Assembly: GCA_910586485.1 (NCBI GenBank)
Contig: CAJUIA010000030.1
Location: forward strand, 1-53,161
Origin: an uncultured Acetatifactor sp.
GTDB lineage: Bacteria > Bacillota > Clostridia > Lachnospirales > Lachnospiraceae
Length of the DNA stretch: 53,161 bases
Direction of reading: 5' to 3'
The translations under genes were made by a program, and so were the position numbers. Below, piece after piece: positions 1 to 8,017 of this stretch. Below the pieces are notes generated by a model, which saw only the letters and a program-made list of their open reading frames with translations, was not told where the DNA came from and made no database searches. Positions within the stretch are counted from its first letter, which is position 1. Each line of letters starts with the position of its first letter.

Positions 1-112
1 CTATCATACAGGTTTGCTCCAGTTTTGTATAGGTACGGACTATCTACCGTTTACGCTTATGGAGCTCAATTTTAGAAAAGTGATAGATATATCCCTTTTT
101 TTATGCTTAGTG

Positions 113-141
113 TTGAATATGAATGTAAATTCTGTTACAAT
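113..141 (+). promoter_or_regulatory. Sigma-A type promoter of secA
   Basis: TTGAAT (113-118), a 17-nt spacer, then TACAAT (136-141). Transcription would begin near 148, about 40 nt before the GTG at 189. This argues against a secA start at the GTG at 147, which would sit at the transcription start. The first 112 bases hold no gene I can support. Confidence 0.7.
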
Positions 142-188
142 ATATTGTGGCTGCCTTTTGGAAGGCTGCAGAAAGGTGTGAAAATCAC

Positions 189-2756
189 GTGAAAATCATA
201 GATAAGATTTTTGGTACACATAGCGAGCGGGAGTTGAAGAGGATTGAACCTCTGGCAGATAAGATTGACGAGCTGCGTCCGGCCATGCAGGCGTTATCCG
301 ATGAAGAACTGAAGGCAAAAACCGTTGAGTTTAAAAAGCGGCTGAGTGAGGGTGAGACATTGGATGACCTGCTTCCTGAAGCATTTGCCACGGTACGCGA
401 GGCGGCGAAGCGGGTTTTAAATATGGAGCATTACCGTGTACAGATGATCGGCGGAATCATCATGCACCAGGGGCGTATTGCAGAGATGCGTACCGGTGAA
501 GGTAAGACTCTGGTGGCTACGGCGCCGGCCTATTTAAATGCTTTGGAGGGGAAGGGCGTCCATGTGGTTACGGTCAACGATTACCTGGCAAAGCGTGACG
601 CTGAATGGATGGGACAGATTCATGAGTTTTTGGGGCTGTCCGTTGGGGTTGTCTTAAACAGTATGACCAGTGAAGAGCGGCAGAAGGCTTACCGCTGTGA
701 TATAACCTATGTGACGAACAACGAGCTGGGCTTTGATTACCTGCGGGACAATCAGGTGATCTATAAGGAGCAGCTGGTTTTAAGGAACCTGCACTTCTGT
801 ATTATCGACGAGGTGGACTCGGTGCTGATTGACGAGGCCAGGACTCCTTTGATTATATCCGGACAAAGCGGAAAGTCCACGGCTTTATATGAGATGTGTG
901 ATCTGCTTGCCCGCCGCATGAAGCGTGGTGAGGATATGGCACAGCTGACAAAGATGGATGCCATCATGGGTGTAGTGCAGGAGGAAACCGGGGACTTTAT
1001 TGTGAATGAGAAAGATAAGGTCATCAACCTGACGGAGGCCGGCGTAAAGAAGGTGGAGGATTTCTTCCATATTGAAAACTATGCGGATACCGAGAATCTG
1101 GATATACAGCATAATATTATTCTGGCGCTGCGGGCACATAACCTGATGTTTCGGGATCAGGACTATGTGGTCAAGGACGATCAGGTACTTATTGTAGATG
1201 AATTTACCGGGCGTATTATGCCGGGGCGTCGTTATTCGGACGGTCTGCATCAGGCCATTGAAGCCAAGGAGCATGTGAAGGTGAAGCGGGAAAGCAAGAC
1301 GCTTGCCACTATTACCTTCCAGAATTTCTTTAATCTTTTTGATAAAAAATGCGGTATGACCGGTACGGCTTTGACCGAGGAAAAGGAGTTCCGTGAGATT
1401 TACGGGATGGACGTGGTGGAGATTCCCACCAATCGTCCTGTGATTCGTAAAGACCTGCAGGATGCGGTATACAAGACGAAGGCGGAAAAGCTGAAAGCCA
1501 TTGTGGATGCGGTGGAGGAAGCCCATGCAAAGGGGCAGCCGGTTCTGGTGGGCACTATTACCATTGAAGCCAGTGAAGAGTTAAGCCGTCTTTTACAGAA
1601 GCGGGGGATTCAGCATAAGGTGTTAAATGCGAAATTTCACGAGATGGAGGCGGAGATCGTGGCGGATGCCGGTATCCATGGGGCGGTAACCATCGCTACC
1701 AACATGGCGGGCCGTGGTACCGATATTAAGCTGGATGAGGAAGCGAGAGCGGCAGGGGGCTTAAAGATTATCGGTACGGAGCGGCATGAGTCCAGGCGTA
1801 TTGACAATCAGCTGCGCGGCCGTTCCGGGCGTCAGGGGGATCCCGGAGAATCTAAGTTTTATATTTCCCTGCAGGATGATCTGATGCGCCTCTTTGGTTC
1901 AGAGCGTCTGATCGGCATATTTAATACGCTGGGCGTGCCGGAAGGGCAGGAGATCGAGCATGGCGCTTTGACCAGTGCCATCGAGTCCGCTCAAAAGAAG
2001 ATTGAGAATAACAACTTTGGCATTCGTAAGAATCTGTTGGAGTATGACCGCGTTATGAGCGAGCAGAGGGAGATTATTTACGAAGAGCGCCTTCGTGTCT
2101 TAAACGGCGAGAGCATGAGGGATTTCATCTACAGGATGATTACGGACATTGCGGAGAACTGTGTGGACATCAGCATCAATGAGGATGCAGAGGTGGAGGA
2201 TTGGAATTTCAACGAGCTGAATACTCTTTTAATCCCTACCATTCCCCTGCAGCCGGTAACGGCGGAGCGGGTAAAGAAGCCGAAGAAAAACAGCTTAAAG
2301 CAGCAGCTGAAGGAGGAAGCCGTAAAGCTTTATGAGAGCAAGGAGGCGGAATTCCCGGATGCGGAGGCCATCAGGGAGCTGGAGCGCGTGATTCTGCTGA
2401 AGGTAATTGACCGAAAGTGGATGGATCATATTGACGACATGGAGCAGCTGCGGCAGGGGATCGGTCTCCAGGCTTATGGCCAGCGTGATCCACTGGTGGA
2501 ATATAAATCCAGCGGTTATCAGATGTTTGACGAGATGATACAGAATATCAAGGAAGAGACGGTGCGTTTGCTGTTCCATATCAAGGTGGAGCAGAAGGTA
2601 GAGCGTGAGCAGGTGGCAAAGGTCACCGGCACCAATAAGGATGAAAGCGTGGCGAAAGCGCCTGTGAAGCGTGGCAATGCAAAGATATATCCCAATGATC
2701 CCTGTCCTTGCGGCAGCGGCAAGAAGTATAAGCAGTGCTGTGGACGCAGAAGTTAG
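189..2756 (+). CDS. secA: Preprotein translocase ATPase SecA
   Basis: SecA is the cytosolic motor ATPase that drives unfolded preproteins through the SecYEG channel. The 855-residue protein shows the nucleotide-binding motif TGEGKTL near residue 103, the DEVDSVLIDEARTPL segment near 207, and the second helicase half with TNMAGRGTDIKL and RGRSGRQGDPGES. It ends in the zinc-binding tail CPCGSGKKYKQCC, which binds SecB or the ribosome in other bacteria. I place the start at GTG 189 because GAAAGGTG lies just upstream and the product then begins as other Firmicute SecA proteins do (KIIDKIFGTHSERELK). An in-frame GTG at 147 would add 14 unlikely residues. Length is normal for the family. prfB follows 32 nt downstream with no terminator between, so the two are probably cotranscribed. 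Confidence 0.98.
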   Translation: MKIIDKIFGTHSERELKRIEPLADKIDELRPAMQALSDEELKAKTVEFKKRLSEGETLDDLLPEAFATVREAAKRVLNMEHYRVQMIGGIIMHQGRIAEMRTGEGKTLVATAPAYLNALEGKGVHVVTVNDYLAKRDAEWMGQIHEFLGLSVGVVLNSMTSEERQKAYRCDITYVTNNELGFDYLRDNQVIYKEQLVLRNLHFCIIDEVDSVLIDEARTPLIISGQSGKSTALYEMCDLLARRMKRGEDMAQLTKMDAIMGVVQEETGDFIVNEKDKVINLTEAGVKKVEDFFHIENYADTENLDIQHNIILALRAHNLMFRDQDYVVKDDQVLIVDEFTGRIMPGRRYSDGLHQAIEAKEHVKVKRESKTLATITFQNFFNLFDKKCGMTGTALTEEKEFREIYGMDVVEIPTNRPVIRKDLQDAVYKTKAEKLKAIVDAVEEAHAKGQPVLVGTITIEASEELSRLLQKRGIQHKVLNAKFHEMEAEIVADAGIHGAVTIATNMAGRGTDIKLDEEARAAGGLKIIGTERHESRRIDNQLRGRSGRQGDPGESKFYISLQDDLMRLFGSERLIGIFNTLGVPEGQEIEHGALTSAIESAQKKIENNNFGIRKNLLEYDRVMSEQREIIYEERLRVLNGESMRDFIYRMITDIAENCVDISINEDAEVEDWNFNELNTLLIPTIPLQPVTAERVKKPKKNSLKQQLKEEAVKLYESKEAEFPDAEAIRELERVILLKVIDRKWMDHIDDMEQLRQGIGLQAYGQRDPLVEYKSSGYQMFDEMIQNIKEETVRLLFHIKVEQKVEREQVAKVTGTNKDESVAKAPVKRGNAKIYPNDPCPCGSGKKYKQCCGRRS

Positions 2757-2788
2757 TGTGAAAGGCGAAAAGAAAGCAGGTGACGACT

Positions 2789-3913
2789 GTGGTAGAGCTT
2801 GATCAGATGAAAACCGAGATTCTTACCTATGAAGTACCTTTAAGCGAGGTGCGGGATTCTCTGGATTTGGTCAATAAATCAAAACGGATCGAAGAGCTGG
2901 AAATGGAAATGGAGGCTCCGGGCTTCTGGGACGATCCGGACAAATCCAACGCAAAGATGAAGGAACTGAAGAATTTAAAAGATACCGTAGAAGAATGCAA
3001 CGGGCTTTTTGGTCAATACGAGGACATTTTGACCTTGATCGAAATGGGCTATGAAGAAGACGATCCTTCCATGGCAGCGGAGATCCGGCAGGAATTAGAT
3101 GATTTTACGGCTAAGTTTGAAGAGCTCCGGGTAGGAACTCTTCTTTCGGGCGAATATGACAGGAACAATGCTATTTTAAAGCTGAATGCAGGAGCGGGAG
3201 GAACGGAGAGCTGTGACTGGTGCAGTATGCTTTACCGCATGTATACGCGGTGGGCGGAGCGGAAGGGCTTTTCCGTGGAGGTTTTGGATTTCCTGGACGG
3301 GGATGAGGCCGGTATCAAGTCCGTGACCTTTCAGGTGAACGGGATCAATGCTTACGGATACCTGAAATCGGAAAAGGGCGTACACAGACTGGTGCGTATT
3401 TCTCCCTTTAACGCCCAGGGAAAGCGGCAGACCTCCTTTGTATCTTTGGACGTGATGCCGGATATAGAGGAAGACGTGGATGTGGAGATTGACGAAAAGG
3501 ATCTGCGTATCGACACTTATCGAAGCAGCGGTGCCGGCGGCCAGCATATTAACAAAACTTCATCGGCCATCCGCATTACGCATATTCCTACGGGAACGGT
3601 GGTGCAGTGCCAGAATGAGCGCAGCCAGTTCCAGAATCGGGATAAGGCCATGCAGATGCTGCGGGCAAAGCTGTATCTGTTAAAGCAGGAAGCAAATGTG
3701 GAAAAGCTTTCGGATATTCGCGGTGAGGTCAAGGATATTGCGTGGGGAAATCAGATTCGTTCTTATGTGCTGCAGCCTTACAAGCTGGTGAAGGATCTGA
3801 GGACCGAGGTGGAGACGGGAAATGCAGACGCCGTGCTGGACGGAAGCCTGGATCCCTTTATCAACGGATACTTAAAGTGGATTAATACCAAGTCTTCCGA
3901 GGCGGAGCAGTAA
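2789..3913 (+). CDS. prfB: Peptide chain release factor 2
   Basis: RF2 reads UGA and UAA stop codons and triggers peptidyl-tRNA hydrolysis on the ribosome. The recognition tripeptide SPF is seen in RISPFNAQGKRQTSF, and the catalytic GGQ lies at residues 250-252 (GAGGQHINKTSSA), the same position as in E. coli RF2. I start at GTG 2789 because AGCAGG ends 9 nt before it; the alternative GTG at 2780 directly abuts that site. The protein is then 374 residues. The reading frame is continuous: where most bacteria have the autoregulatory CUU-UGA frameshift near codon 25, this gene reads directly through as RDSLDLVNK. The gene probably belongs to the secA transcript and converges on the leftward operon ending at 3918. 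Confidence 0.97.
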   Translation: MVELDQMKTEILTYEVPLSEVRDSLDLVNKSKRIEELEMEMEAPGFWDDPDKSNAKMKELKNLKDTVEECNGLFGQYEDILTLIEMGYEEDDPSMAAEIRQELDDFTAKFEELRVGTLLSGEYDRNNAILKLNAGAGGTESCDWCSMLYRMYTRWAERKGFSVEVLDFLDGDEAGIKSVTFQVNGINAYGYLKSEKGVHRLVRISPFNAQGKRQTSFVSLDVMPDIEEDVDVEIDEKDLRIDTYRSSGAGGQHINKTSSAIRITHIPTGTVVQCQNERSQFQNRDKAMQMLRAKLYLLKQEANVEKLSDIRGEVKDIAWGNQIRSYVLQPYKLVKDLRTEVETGNADAVLDGSLDPFINGYLKWINTKSSEAEQ

Positions 3914-3917
3914 GAGG

Positions 3918-4673
3918 CTATGTGGTTTTAGGATTTATCAGGTCCAGATAGAAGAGAGTAAAAGTCATGTGAACATATGGCTCCAGCCATAGGCTGCCCA
4001 CACCGAGAGTCAGGAGGCAGAGAAGCCGGAGGGGAACAAAACTAAGCTGCAGGAAAAACAGGCGTTTGCGGCTGCCTTTTATAAGGCGGAAGCTGTCCTT
4101 GATAATTCCGGCAGCTTTTTTGTCCGGAAAATCCAACAGCAGAAAGTAAGTAATATCCAGCGAAAGTGCTGCCGGAATATAAAGGCAAAGGCTCACGACG
4201 CCGGCAAGCAGGGTCAGCCACAGAAGCCGGAAGCCGGGGGCCTGCAGGTAAGCGTTTTTGAAATATACAAAAGGCAGGGAGCAGATACAGCCGAAGGCAA
4301 GGCGGATTACGGTGAGCAGCAAGGTTTTAAAGAAGGTGTCCCGTCGGAAGCCGTAAAAAATATCTGTATATCTGCCGGGCTGACCGCAGGTCAGCTTAAA
4401 ACAGAGAAAAGTTATTCCCAAATTCAGGAAACCGGATAAAATCAGCCCGGCCACAAGGCCGATCTGAAAGATGCGATAAGCAATGATGCTGTGTCCGATG
4501 CCGGAATATAGAGATGCGAGCACTGACATAAAATATGCAAACCCAAAGATAAAAACGACAAGGCAAATAACCAGCGAAAAGAGGAAGCTGCCCAAAATCA
4601 GAGTACCATAGTTTCCGCTCAAAGTATCCTTTGCCTTGTCCTTTAATTGATAACGTCTGGAGTATTGAATCAT
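3918..4673 (-). CDS. DUF975-like polytopic membrane protein
   Basis: A 251-residue integral membrane protein. The N-terminal stretch LKDKAKDTLSGNYGTLILGS is typical of the DUF975 family (LKxxAKexLkGNY), whose function is unknown. About five to six hydrophobic segments follow, including ICLVVFIFGFAYFMSVLASL and GLVAGLILSGFLNLGITFLC. A charged loop, DSFRLIKGSRKRLFF, precedes the last membrane segments, as in other family members. It is the third gene of a leftward operon starting at 5605 and follows its neighbour by 9 nt. It ends 4 nt from the end of prfB, in convergent orientation, with no visible terminator between. Family assignment is from motif memory; no function should be inferred. Confidence 0.8.
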   Translation of the reverse strand: MIQYSRRYQLKDKAKDTLSGNYGTLILGSFLFSLVICLVVFIFGFAYFMSVLASLYSGIGHSIIAYRIFQIGLVAGLILSGFLNLGITFLCFKLTCGQPGRYTDIFYGFRRDTFFKTLLLTVIRLAFGCICSLPFVYFKNAYLQAPGFRLLWLTLLAGVVSLCLYIPAALSLDITYFLLLDFPDKKAAGIIKDSFRLIKGSRKRLFFLQLSFVPLRLLCLLTLGVGSLWLEPYVHMTFTLFYLDLINPKTT

Positions 4674-4682
4674 TCTGATGTC

Positions 4683-5174
4683 CTATACCGCATAATCCAT
4701 ATTCATACCGCTGTATTTTGCCTGGTCTGCAGTCTTTAAGCCCTTCTGATATGGATTTTCTTCATTATAATATTTGATCTGCGTGTGAGTGGTGCCGCCG
4801 GATACATAAGTTCTGCCGCATTCGGGACAGACTGCGGTCTGGATGGAGACGGAGGCGGAAATTACCTTGCCGTCGTTTTCGGCTGCTTTTTTGTAAGCAT
4901 TGGAGACATGCTCCTGCTCATGGGCCCTTATTCTGGCGGCTGCGCTTTCCGGAGAAATATGAGCGGCGCTTTTAAAGGAAACCATCTCGTCGGAGCCGTC
5001 CTGATATTTACGCTTTTTACAGGTCTCGCATTCCTCGCCTGGCTTTTTTCTGCCTGCAGCCGGGTCCTCCAGACCCATAAGCTCTCTTTTTTCCTGTTCT
5101 TTTTCCTTTTCGACAGAAGTCAGAGGTATATTCCTGTCGTCGTATGTTCCATAAGCTCCAATCGAAAGATTCAT
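4683..5174 (-). CDS. SprA-related putative zinc metallopeptidase-like protein
   Basis: A 163-residue soluble protein. It carries HEQEH at residues 85-89, a HExxH zinc-protease signature, in the context AARIRAHEQEHVSNA, which resembles the SprA-related family (RAHEQAH). Two Cys pairs are also present: CETC (49-52) and CPEC (about 115-118). The latter sits in a short zinc-ribbon-like loop before a Gly-Gly-Thr strand. The N-terminus has no signal peptide, and residues 21-60 are highly charged. Its ATG overlaps the stop of the upstream gene (ATGA), so the two are translationally coupled. Peptidase activity is inferred only from HExxH; no third zinc ligand can be assigned with confidence. Confidence 0.7.
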   Translation of the reverse strand: MNLSIGAYGTYDDRNIPLTSVEKEKEQEKRELMGLEDPAAGRKKPGEECETCKKRKYQDGSDEMVSFKSAAHISPESAAARIRAHEQEHVSNAYKKAAENDGKVISASVSIQTAVCPECGRTYVSGGTTHTQIKYYNEENPYQKGLKTADQAKYSGMNMDYAV

Positions 5175-5605
5175 AAGCTACCTCCCAGAAAGGCCGGATC
5201 ACCAAGCCTTTTGATAAGATAAATGAGACTGACGGCTCCGTAAATGCAGCCGAAAATGCTCAGATAGAGGCCCATGCGGCAGTTACTGCTTAAGGGCTTG
5301 TTTTTGCGGCTGCAAAGAGCGGCAAAGAGAATACCCATTGCACCCAGAGGCAGAGAAAGGGAACAACAGCCTAATGTAATCGAAAGAAGGCCGCAGCAGA
5401 CAGCTGCCACAGAAAAGCCTTGATCGTAAGGCTTGTGAGTAGGCTGGTTGTAGTAGCTGCTATGGGAAGCGTTGCTGTCCCATTTGTCCCAGTTTTTCTT
5501 TTCCTGTTCTTCCTGCCATTTATCCCAGTTTTCGCGGGCATTTTCCCAGTCGCTATGGCTGTCGTTATTTTGCTCATGATCCTGCCCGTCCCGGTTAAAG
5601 TCCAT
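5171..5605 (-). CDS. DUF4190-like small membrane protein
   Basis: First gene of the leftward three-gene operon. Residues 1-65 are hydrophilic and rich in Asp, Asn, Trp and Gln, with imperfect repeats (NWDKWQEEQEKKNWDKWDSN). Residues 68-130 form two hydrophobic segments separated by a basic loop (GFSVAAVCCGLLSITLG and MGLYLSIFGCIYGAVSLIY), the arrangement seen in DUF4190 domain proteins. AAAGGAG stands before the ATG, and a consensus promoter lies about 25 nt upstream of the start. Function unknown. The low-complexity charged head suggests a cytoplasmic or wall-facing tether, which is inference only. Confidence 0.7.
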   Translation of the reverse strand: MDFNRDGQDHEQNNDSHSDWENARENWDKWQEEQEKKNWDKWDSNASHSSYYNQPTHKPYDQGFSVAAVCCGLLSITLGCCSLSLPLGAMGILFAALCSRKNKPLSSNCRMGLYLSIFGCIYGAVSLIYLIKRLGDPAFLGGSL

Positions 5606-5628
5606 AGATCAGACTCCTTTCTGCCCCT

Positions 5629-5657
5629 ATTATACTATTCGCAGGCCGGGATGTCAA
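5629..5657 (-). promoter_or_regulatory. Consensus sigma-A promoter of the leftward membrane-protein operon
   Basis: Read on the minus strand: TTGACA, a 17-nt spacer, TATAAT. Both hexamers match consensus exactly, the strongest predicted promoter in the window. It is divergent from the promoter at 5680-5708, only 22 bp away. Confidence 0.8.
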
Positions 5658-5679
5658 AGGAAACGAGGGCAAAAATAAG

Positions 5680-5708
5680 TTTACACCAACCTCATTTATT
5701 GGTACAAT
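5680..5708 (+). promoter_or_regulatory. Sigma-A promoter upstream of the hairpin repeats and histidine kinase
   Basis: TTTACA (5680-5685), 17-nt spacer, TACAAT (5703-5708). Transcripts would start near 5715, at the foot of the long hairpin at 5711-5767, and run through the three direct repeats into the kinase gene at 5967. That gives a leader of about 250 nt. Confidence 0.65.
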
Positions 5709-5710
5709 GT

Positions 5711-5767
5711 AATTGTGCAGTAGAAAATCAAGCGCCGCATAGCGGCATTTGATTTTCCTGCACAATT
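5711..5767 (+). repeat. Long stem-loop at the start of the kinase leader
   Basis: AATTGTGCAG (5711-5720) pairs with CTGCACAATT (5758-5767), GAAAATCAA (5723-5731) pairs with TTGATTTTC (5749-5757), and an inner GCCGC/GCGGC pair closes the apex. There is no T-run after it, so it is not a standard terminator. It lies at the predicted transcript start. Confidence 0.75.
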
Positions 5768-5770
5768 AAC

Positions 5771-5943
5771 GAGCAAACGCCCGATGAAATCGGGCAGTGA
5801 GCGCAAAGCGCGAGTTTGCGAGTGAAGCAAGAAAGAGCTGAGCAAACGCCCGATGAAATCGGGCAGTGAGCGCAAAGCGCGAGTTTGCGAGTGAAATAGG
5901 AAAAAGCCGAGCAAACGCCCGATGAAATCGGGCAGTGAGCGCA
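5771..5943 (+). repeat. Three direct 69-bp repeats containing nested palindromes
   Basis: Copies start at 5771, 5840 and 5909, a period of exactly 69; the third is cut after about 35 bp. Each contains CCCGAT-GAA-ATCGGG, then GCGC-AAA-GCGC, enclosed by GCAAAC and GTTTGC, so each unit can fold into a branched stem. Leftward frames across the array translate to repeated peptides but have no ribosome site; I regard those frames as spurious. This array and the preceding hairpin fill the 361-nt gap between genes. Confidence 0.85.
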
Positions 5944-5966
5944 GAGAGGGCGGAAAGAGAGAGGCA

Positions 5967-7970
5967 ATGAGCGATTCTCAGAAGTACTATGAAGAGTTAT
6001 ATTTTAGCAGTGGCGACGGAAGGCAGCTTTTGCCTCAAAATCAGGAAGCAATTATTCATTTGCTGGATAAAAACGGAGCGGTGGGAATTGTCGGCGTGTA
6101 TGACGAGCCGGGATACCCCATCTATTTTATTTCCGGCTTTGCATTGACTGCAATCGGATACAGTTATGAGGAAATGATGGAGGTGTCGAAGGGGAAATTT
6201 ATGCACTTTGTCTTTGATAAAGACAGGGAGGCGCTTGAAGAAAGTCTGAACAGCGGAAATCAGGCCGGCCATGAGTTTCGGATGGTTAATCATTCGGGAA
6301 TGAATGTCTGGGTAAATTCCTTCTGGAGAGAATCTGCTTCTATGGAAGGGCGCAGGATACTGATTGCCTCTGTCAGAGTGGTGGAGGATGCCCGAAGGCG
6401 CGAGAGCGAGCTGCTGAATGCCCTGACCAGAGGATATGACCGTATTATATATGTGGATATGAATCAAGGACGCTACAGAGTCATTAAAAGCGAGCGGAAT
6501 GATCTTCATGAACAGGTCTGCGGGACGCTGGAGGAGCTGGAAGAGCTGCTGCAGCGGTATGGCCAGGAATACATTAATCCGCAGGATCATTCCTTTGCGG
6601 AAATGTTAAACAAGCTTAATATTTTTGCAAATCCCGGTGAAAGGGGCGGCAATTATCAGGCTACATATCAGGCAAAGCTGAACGGCGAATATCAGTGGAT
6701 TCAATTCCAGGCATTTTACGGCGGCGCCATGAAGCTGGAGACAGGACATATTATTCTGACTTTTCGCGTAGTGGATGAGGAAAAGAAGAGGGAGCTTGAC
6801 ACAAACAGGATTCTTTCCGACTCGCTGGCTAAGGCGGAAGAAGCGGAGCGGGTAAAGAAGGATTTTCTGTCGCGCATGTCCCACGATCTGCGGACACCGA
6901 TTAACGGAATTGCCGGTATGCTGGAAATTGTAAAAAAGAGCCGGAATGATCCGAAACAAATAGAGGAATGCCTGAAAAAAATATCCCTATCCTGTGATCA
7001 TCTGATGAATCTTGTGCAGGACGTGCTGGACATGAATAATTTGGAGAGCGGAAAGCTGGAGCTGATGGACGAAACCTTTAATTTACCTTCTTTCCTGACG
7101 GAGGAGCTGGTGAATATTTCGGACAGGGCCGAAAAGGGAGGGCTTACCTATGCGTTTATACCGGGAGACTTTTCCCATCCGAATGTGATTGGGAGTCCCA
7201 AGCATGTGTTGCAGATATTTGAGCATATACTGGACAATGCCATTAAGTACAATAAGCCTAATGGTTCCATTATCTTAAGCGGGCGTGAAGTATCAGGCAA
7301 CGGTCAGCTGGCTACCTATGAGTTTGTGGTGGAGGATACGGGAATCGGCATGGCTCCGGAGTTTGTAAAAAATATCTTCGAGCCCTTTGAGCAGGAGCAT
7401 AACGGTGCCCGGACGGAGTACATGGGAACGGGTTTGGGAATGTCCATTGTAAAAAGGCTGGTGGACCAGATGAATGGTTCCATTGCGGTAGAAAGTGAGC
7501 CCGGAGCGGGAACGAAGGTCACCTTTACAATTCCGTTTAAGGTGTGTGAGGAAGCGTTAGCAGCCGAGCCGGAGAATGTGGACTTTACAGGGCTGCATGT
7601 ATTGCTGGCGGAGGATAATGAATTAAATATGGAGATTGCCAGATTCCTGCTGGAAAGTGAGGGCATGACGGTGCTGTGTGCCGCAAACGGGCGGGAAGCC
7701 ATAAATATTTTCAGCCAGACAGAGGAAAATTCCATAGATGTCATTCTGATGGATATTATGATGCCGGTGATGGACGGGCTGGAGGCGGTGAAGGAAATCC
7801 GCAGAATGGACCGCGCCGATGCGGAGACGGTTCCCATTATCGCTTTAAGTGCCAATGTGATGGATTCGGATATTAAAAAGACAAAGATGGCGGGCATGGA
7901 CGAGCATCTGCCCAAGCCGATCAACACCAGTCTGCTGCTGAGCGCCATAGCCAAATGCTTACATAAATAA
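5967..7970 (+). CDS. PAS-containing hybrid sensor histidine kinase with C-terminal receiver
   Basis: A 667-residue cytoplasmic hybrid kinase with no membrane segment. A PAS-like region covers about residues 30-140, and a second sensory region follows to about 270. The HisKA phospho-acceptor is His306 in MSHDLRTPINGIAGML. The ATPase domain shows the N box (HILDNAIKYNK), G1 (VEDTGIGMAPEF) and G2 (GTGLGMSIVKRL). The C-terminal receiver has LLAEDNELN, phospho-acceptor Asp596 (ILMDIMMPVMDG) and a KPI end motif. No output domain or partner regulator is adjacent, so phosphotransfer to another protein is likely. I chose ATG 5967 with AGAGAGAGG upstream; the longer frame would begin inside the 69-bp repeats. 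Its transcript probably carries the structured leader at 5711-5943. Confidence 0.9.
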   Translation: MSDSQKYYEELYFSSGDGRQLLPQNQEAIIHLLDKNGAVGIVGVYDEPGYPIYFISGFALTAIGYSYEEMMEVSKGKFMHFVFDKDREALEESLNSGNQAGHEFRMVNHSGMNVWVNSFWRESASMEGRRILIASVRVVEDARRRESELLNALTRGYDRIIYVDMNQGRYRVIKSERNDLHEQVCGTLEELEELLQRYGQEYINPQDHSFAEMLNKLNIFANPGERGGNYQATYQAKLNGEYQWIQFQAFYGGAMKLETGHIILTFRVVDEEKKRELDTNRILSDSLAKAEEAERVKKDFLSRMSHDLRTPINGIAGMLEIVKKSRNDPKQIEECLKKISLSCDHLMNLVQDVLDMNNLESGKLELMDETFNLPSFLTEELVNISDRAEKGGLTYAFIPGDFSHPNVIGSPKHVLQIFEHILDNAIKYNKPNGSIILSGREVSGNGQLATYEFVVEDTGIGMAPEFVKNIFEPFEQEHNGARTEYMGTGLGMSIVKRLVDQMNGSIAVESEPGAGTKVTFTIPFKVCEEALAAEPENVDFTGLHVLLAEDNELNMEIARFLLESEGMTVLCAANGREAINIFSQTEENSIDVILMDIMMPVMDGLEAVKEIRRMDRADAETVPIIALSANVMDSDIKKTKMAGMDEHLPKPINTSLLLSAIAKCLHK

Positions 7971-8017
7971 ATTTTGTTATATAAATGTGAAAATCAATTC
8001 GGAAAGGCCGGGGAGAC

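Noticed and set aside
147..188. GTG at 147 as the secA start
   Set aside because: It lies at the predicted transcript start, has no ribosome site and adds 14 residues not seen in SecA; GTG 189 has GAAAGGTG upstream.
885..1526. Leftward 213-residue frame inside secA
   Set aside because: It is a shadow of the secA reading frame, with no ribosome site and no family resemblance.
3917..3935. Terminator between prfB and the convergent operon
   Set aside because: No stem of useful length was found in the 4-nt gap or beside it.
5771..5943. CRISPR array
   Set aside because: The whole 69-bp unit is repeated with no variable spacers, and no cas genes are present.
5696..5967. Leftward frames across the 69-bp repeats that translate to repeated 23-residue peptides
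   Set aside because: The peptide repetition only mirrors the DNA repeat; there is no ribosome site, and two overlapping frames are equally open.
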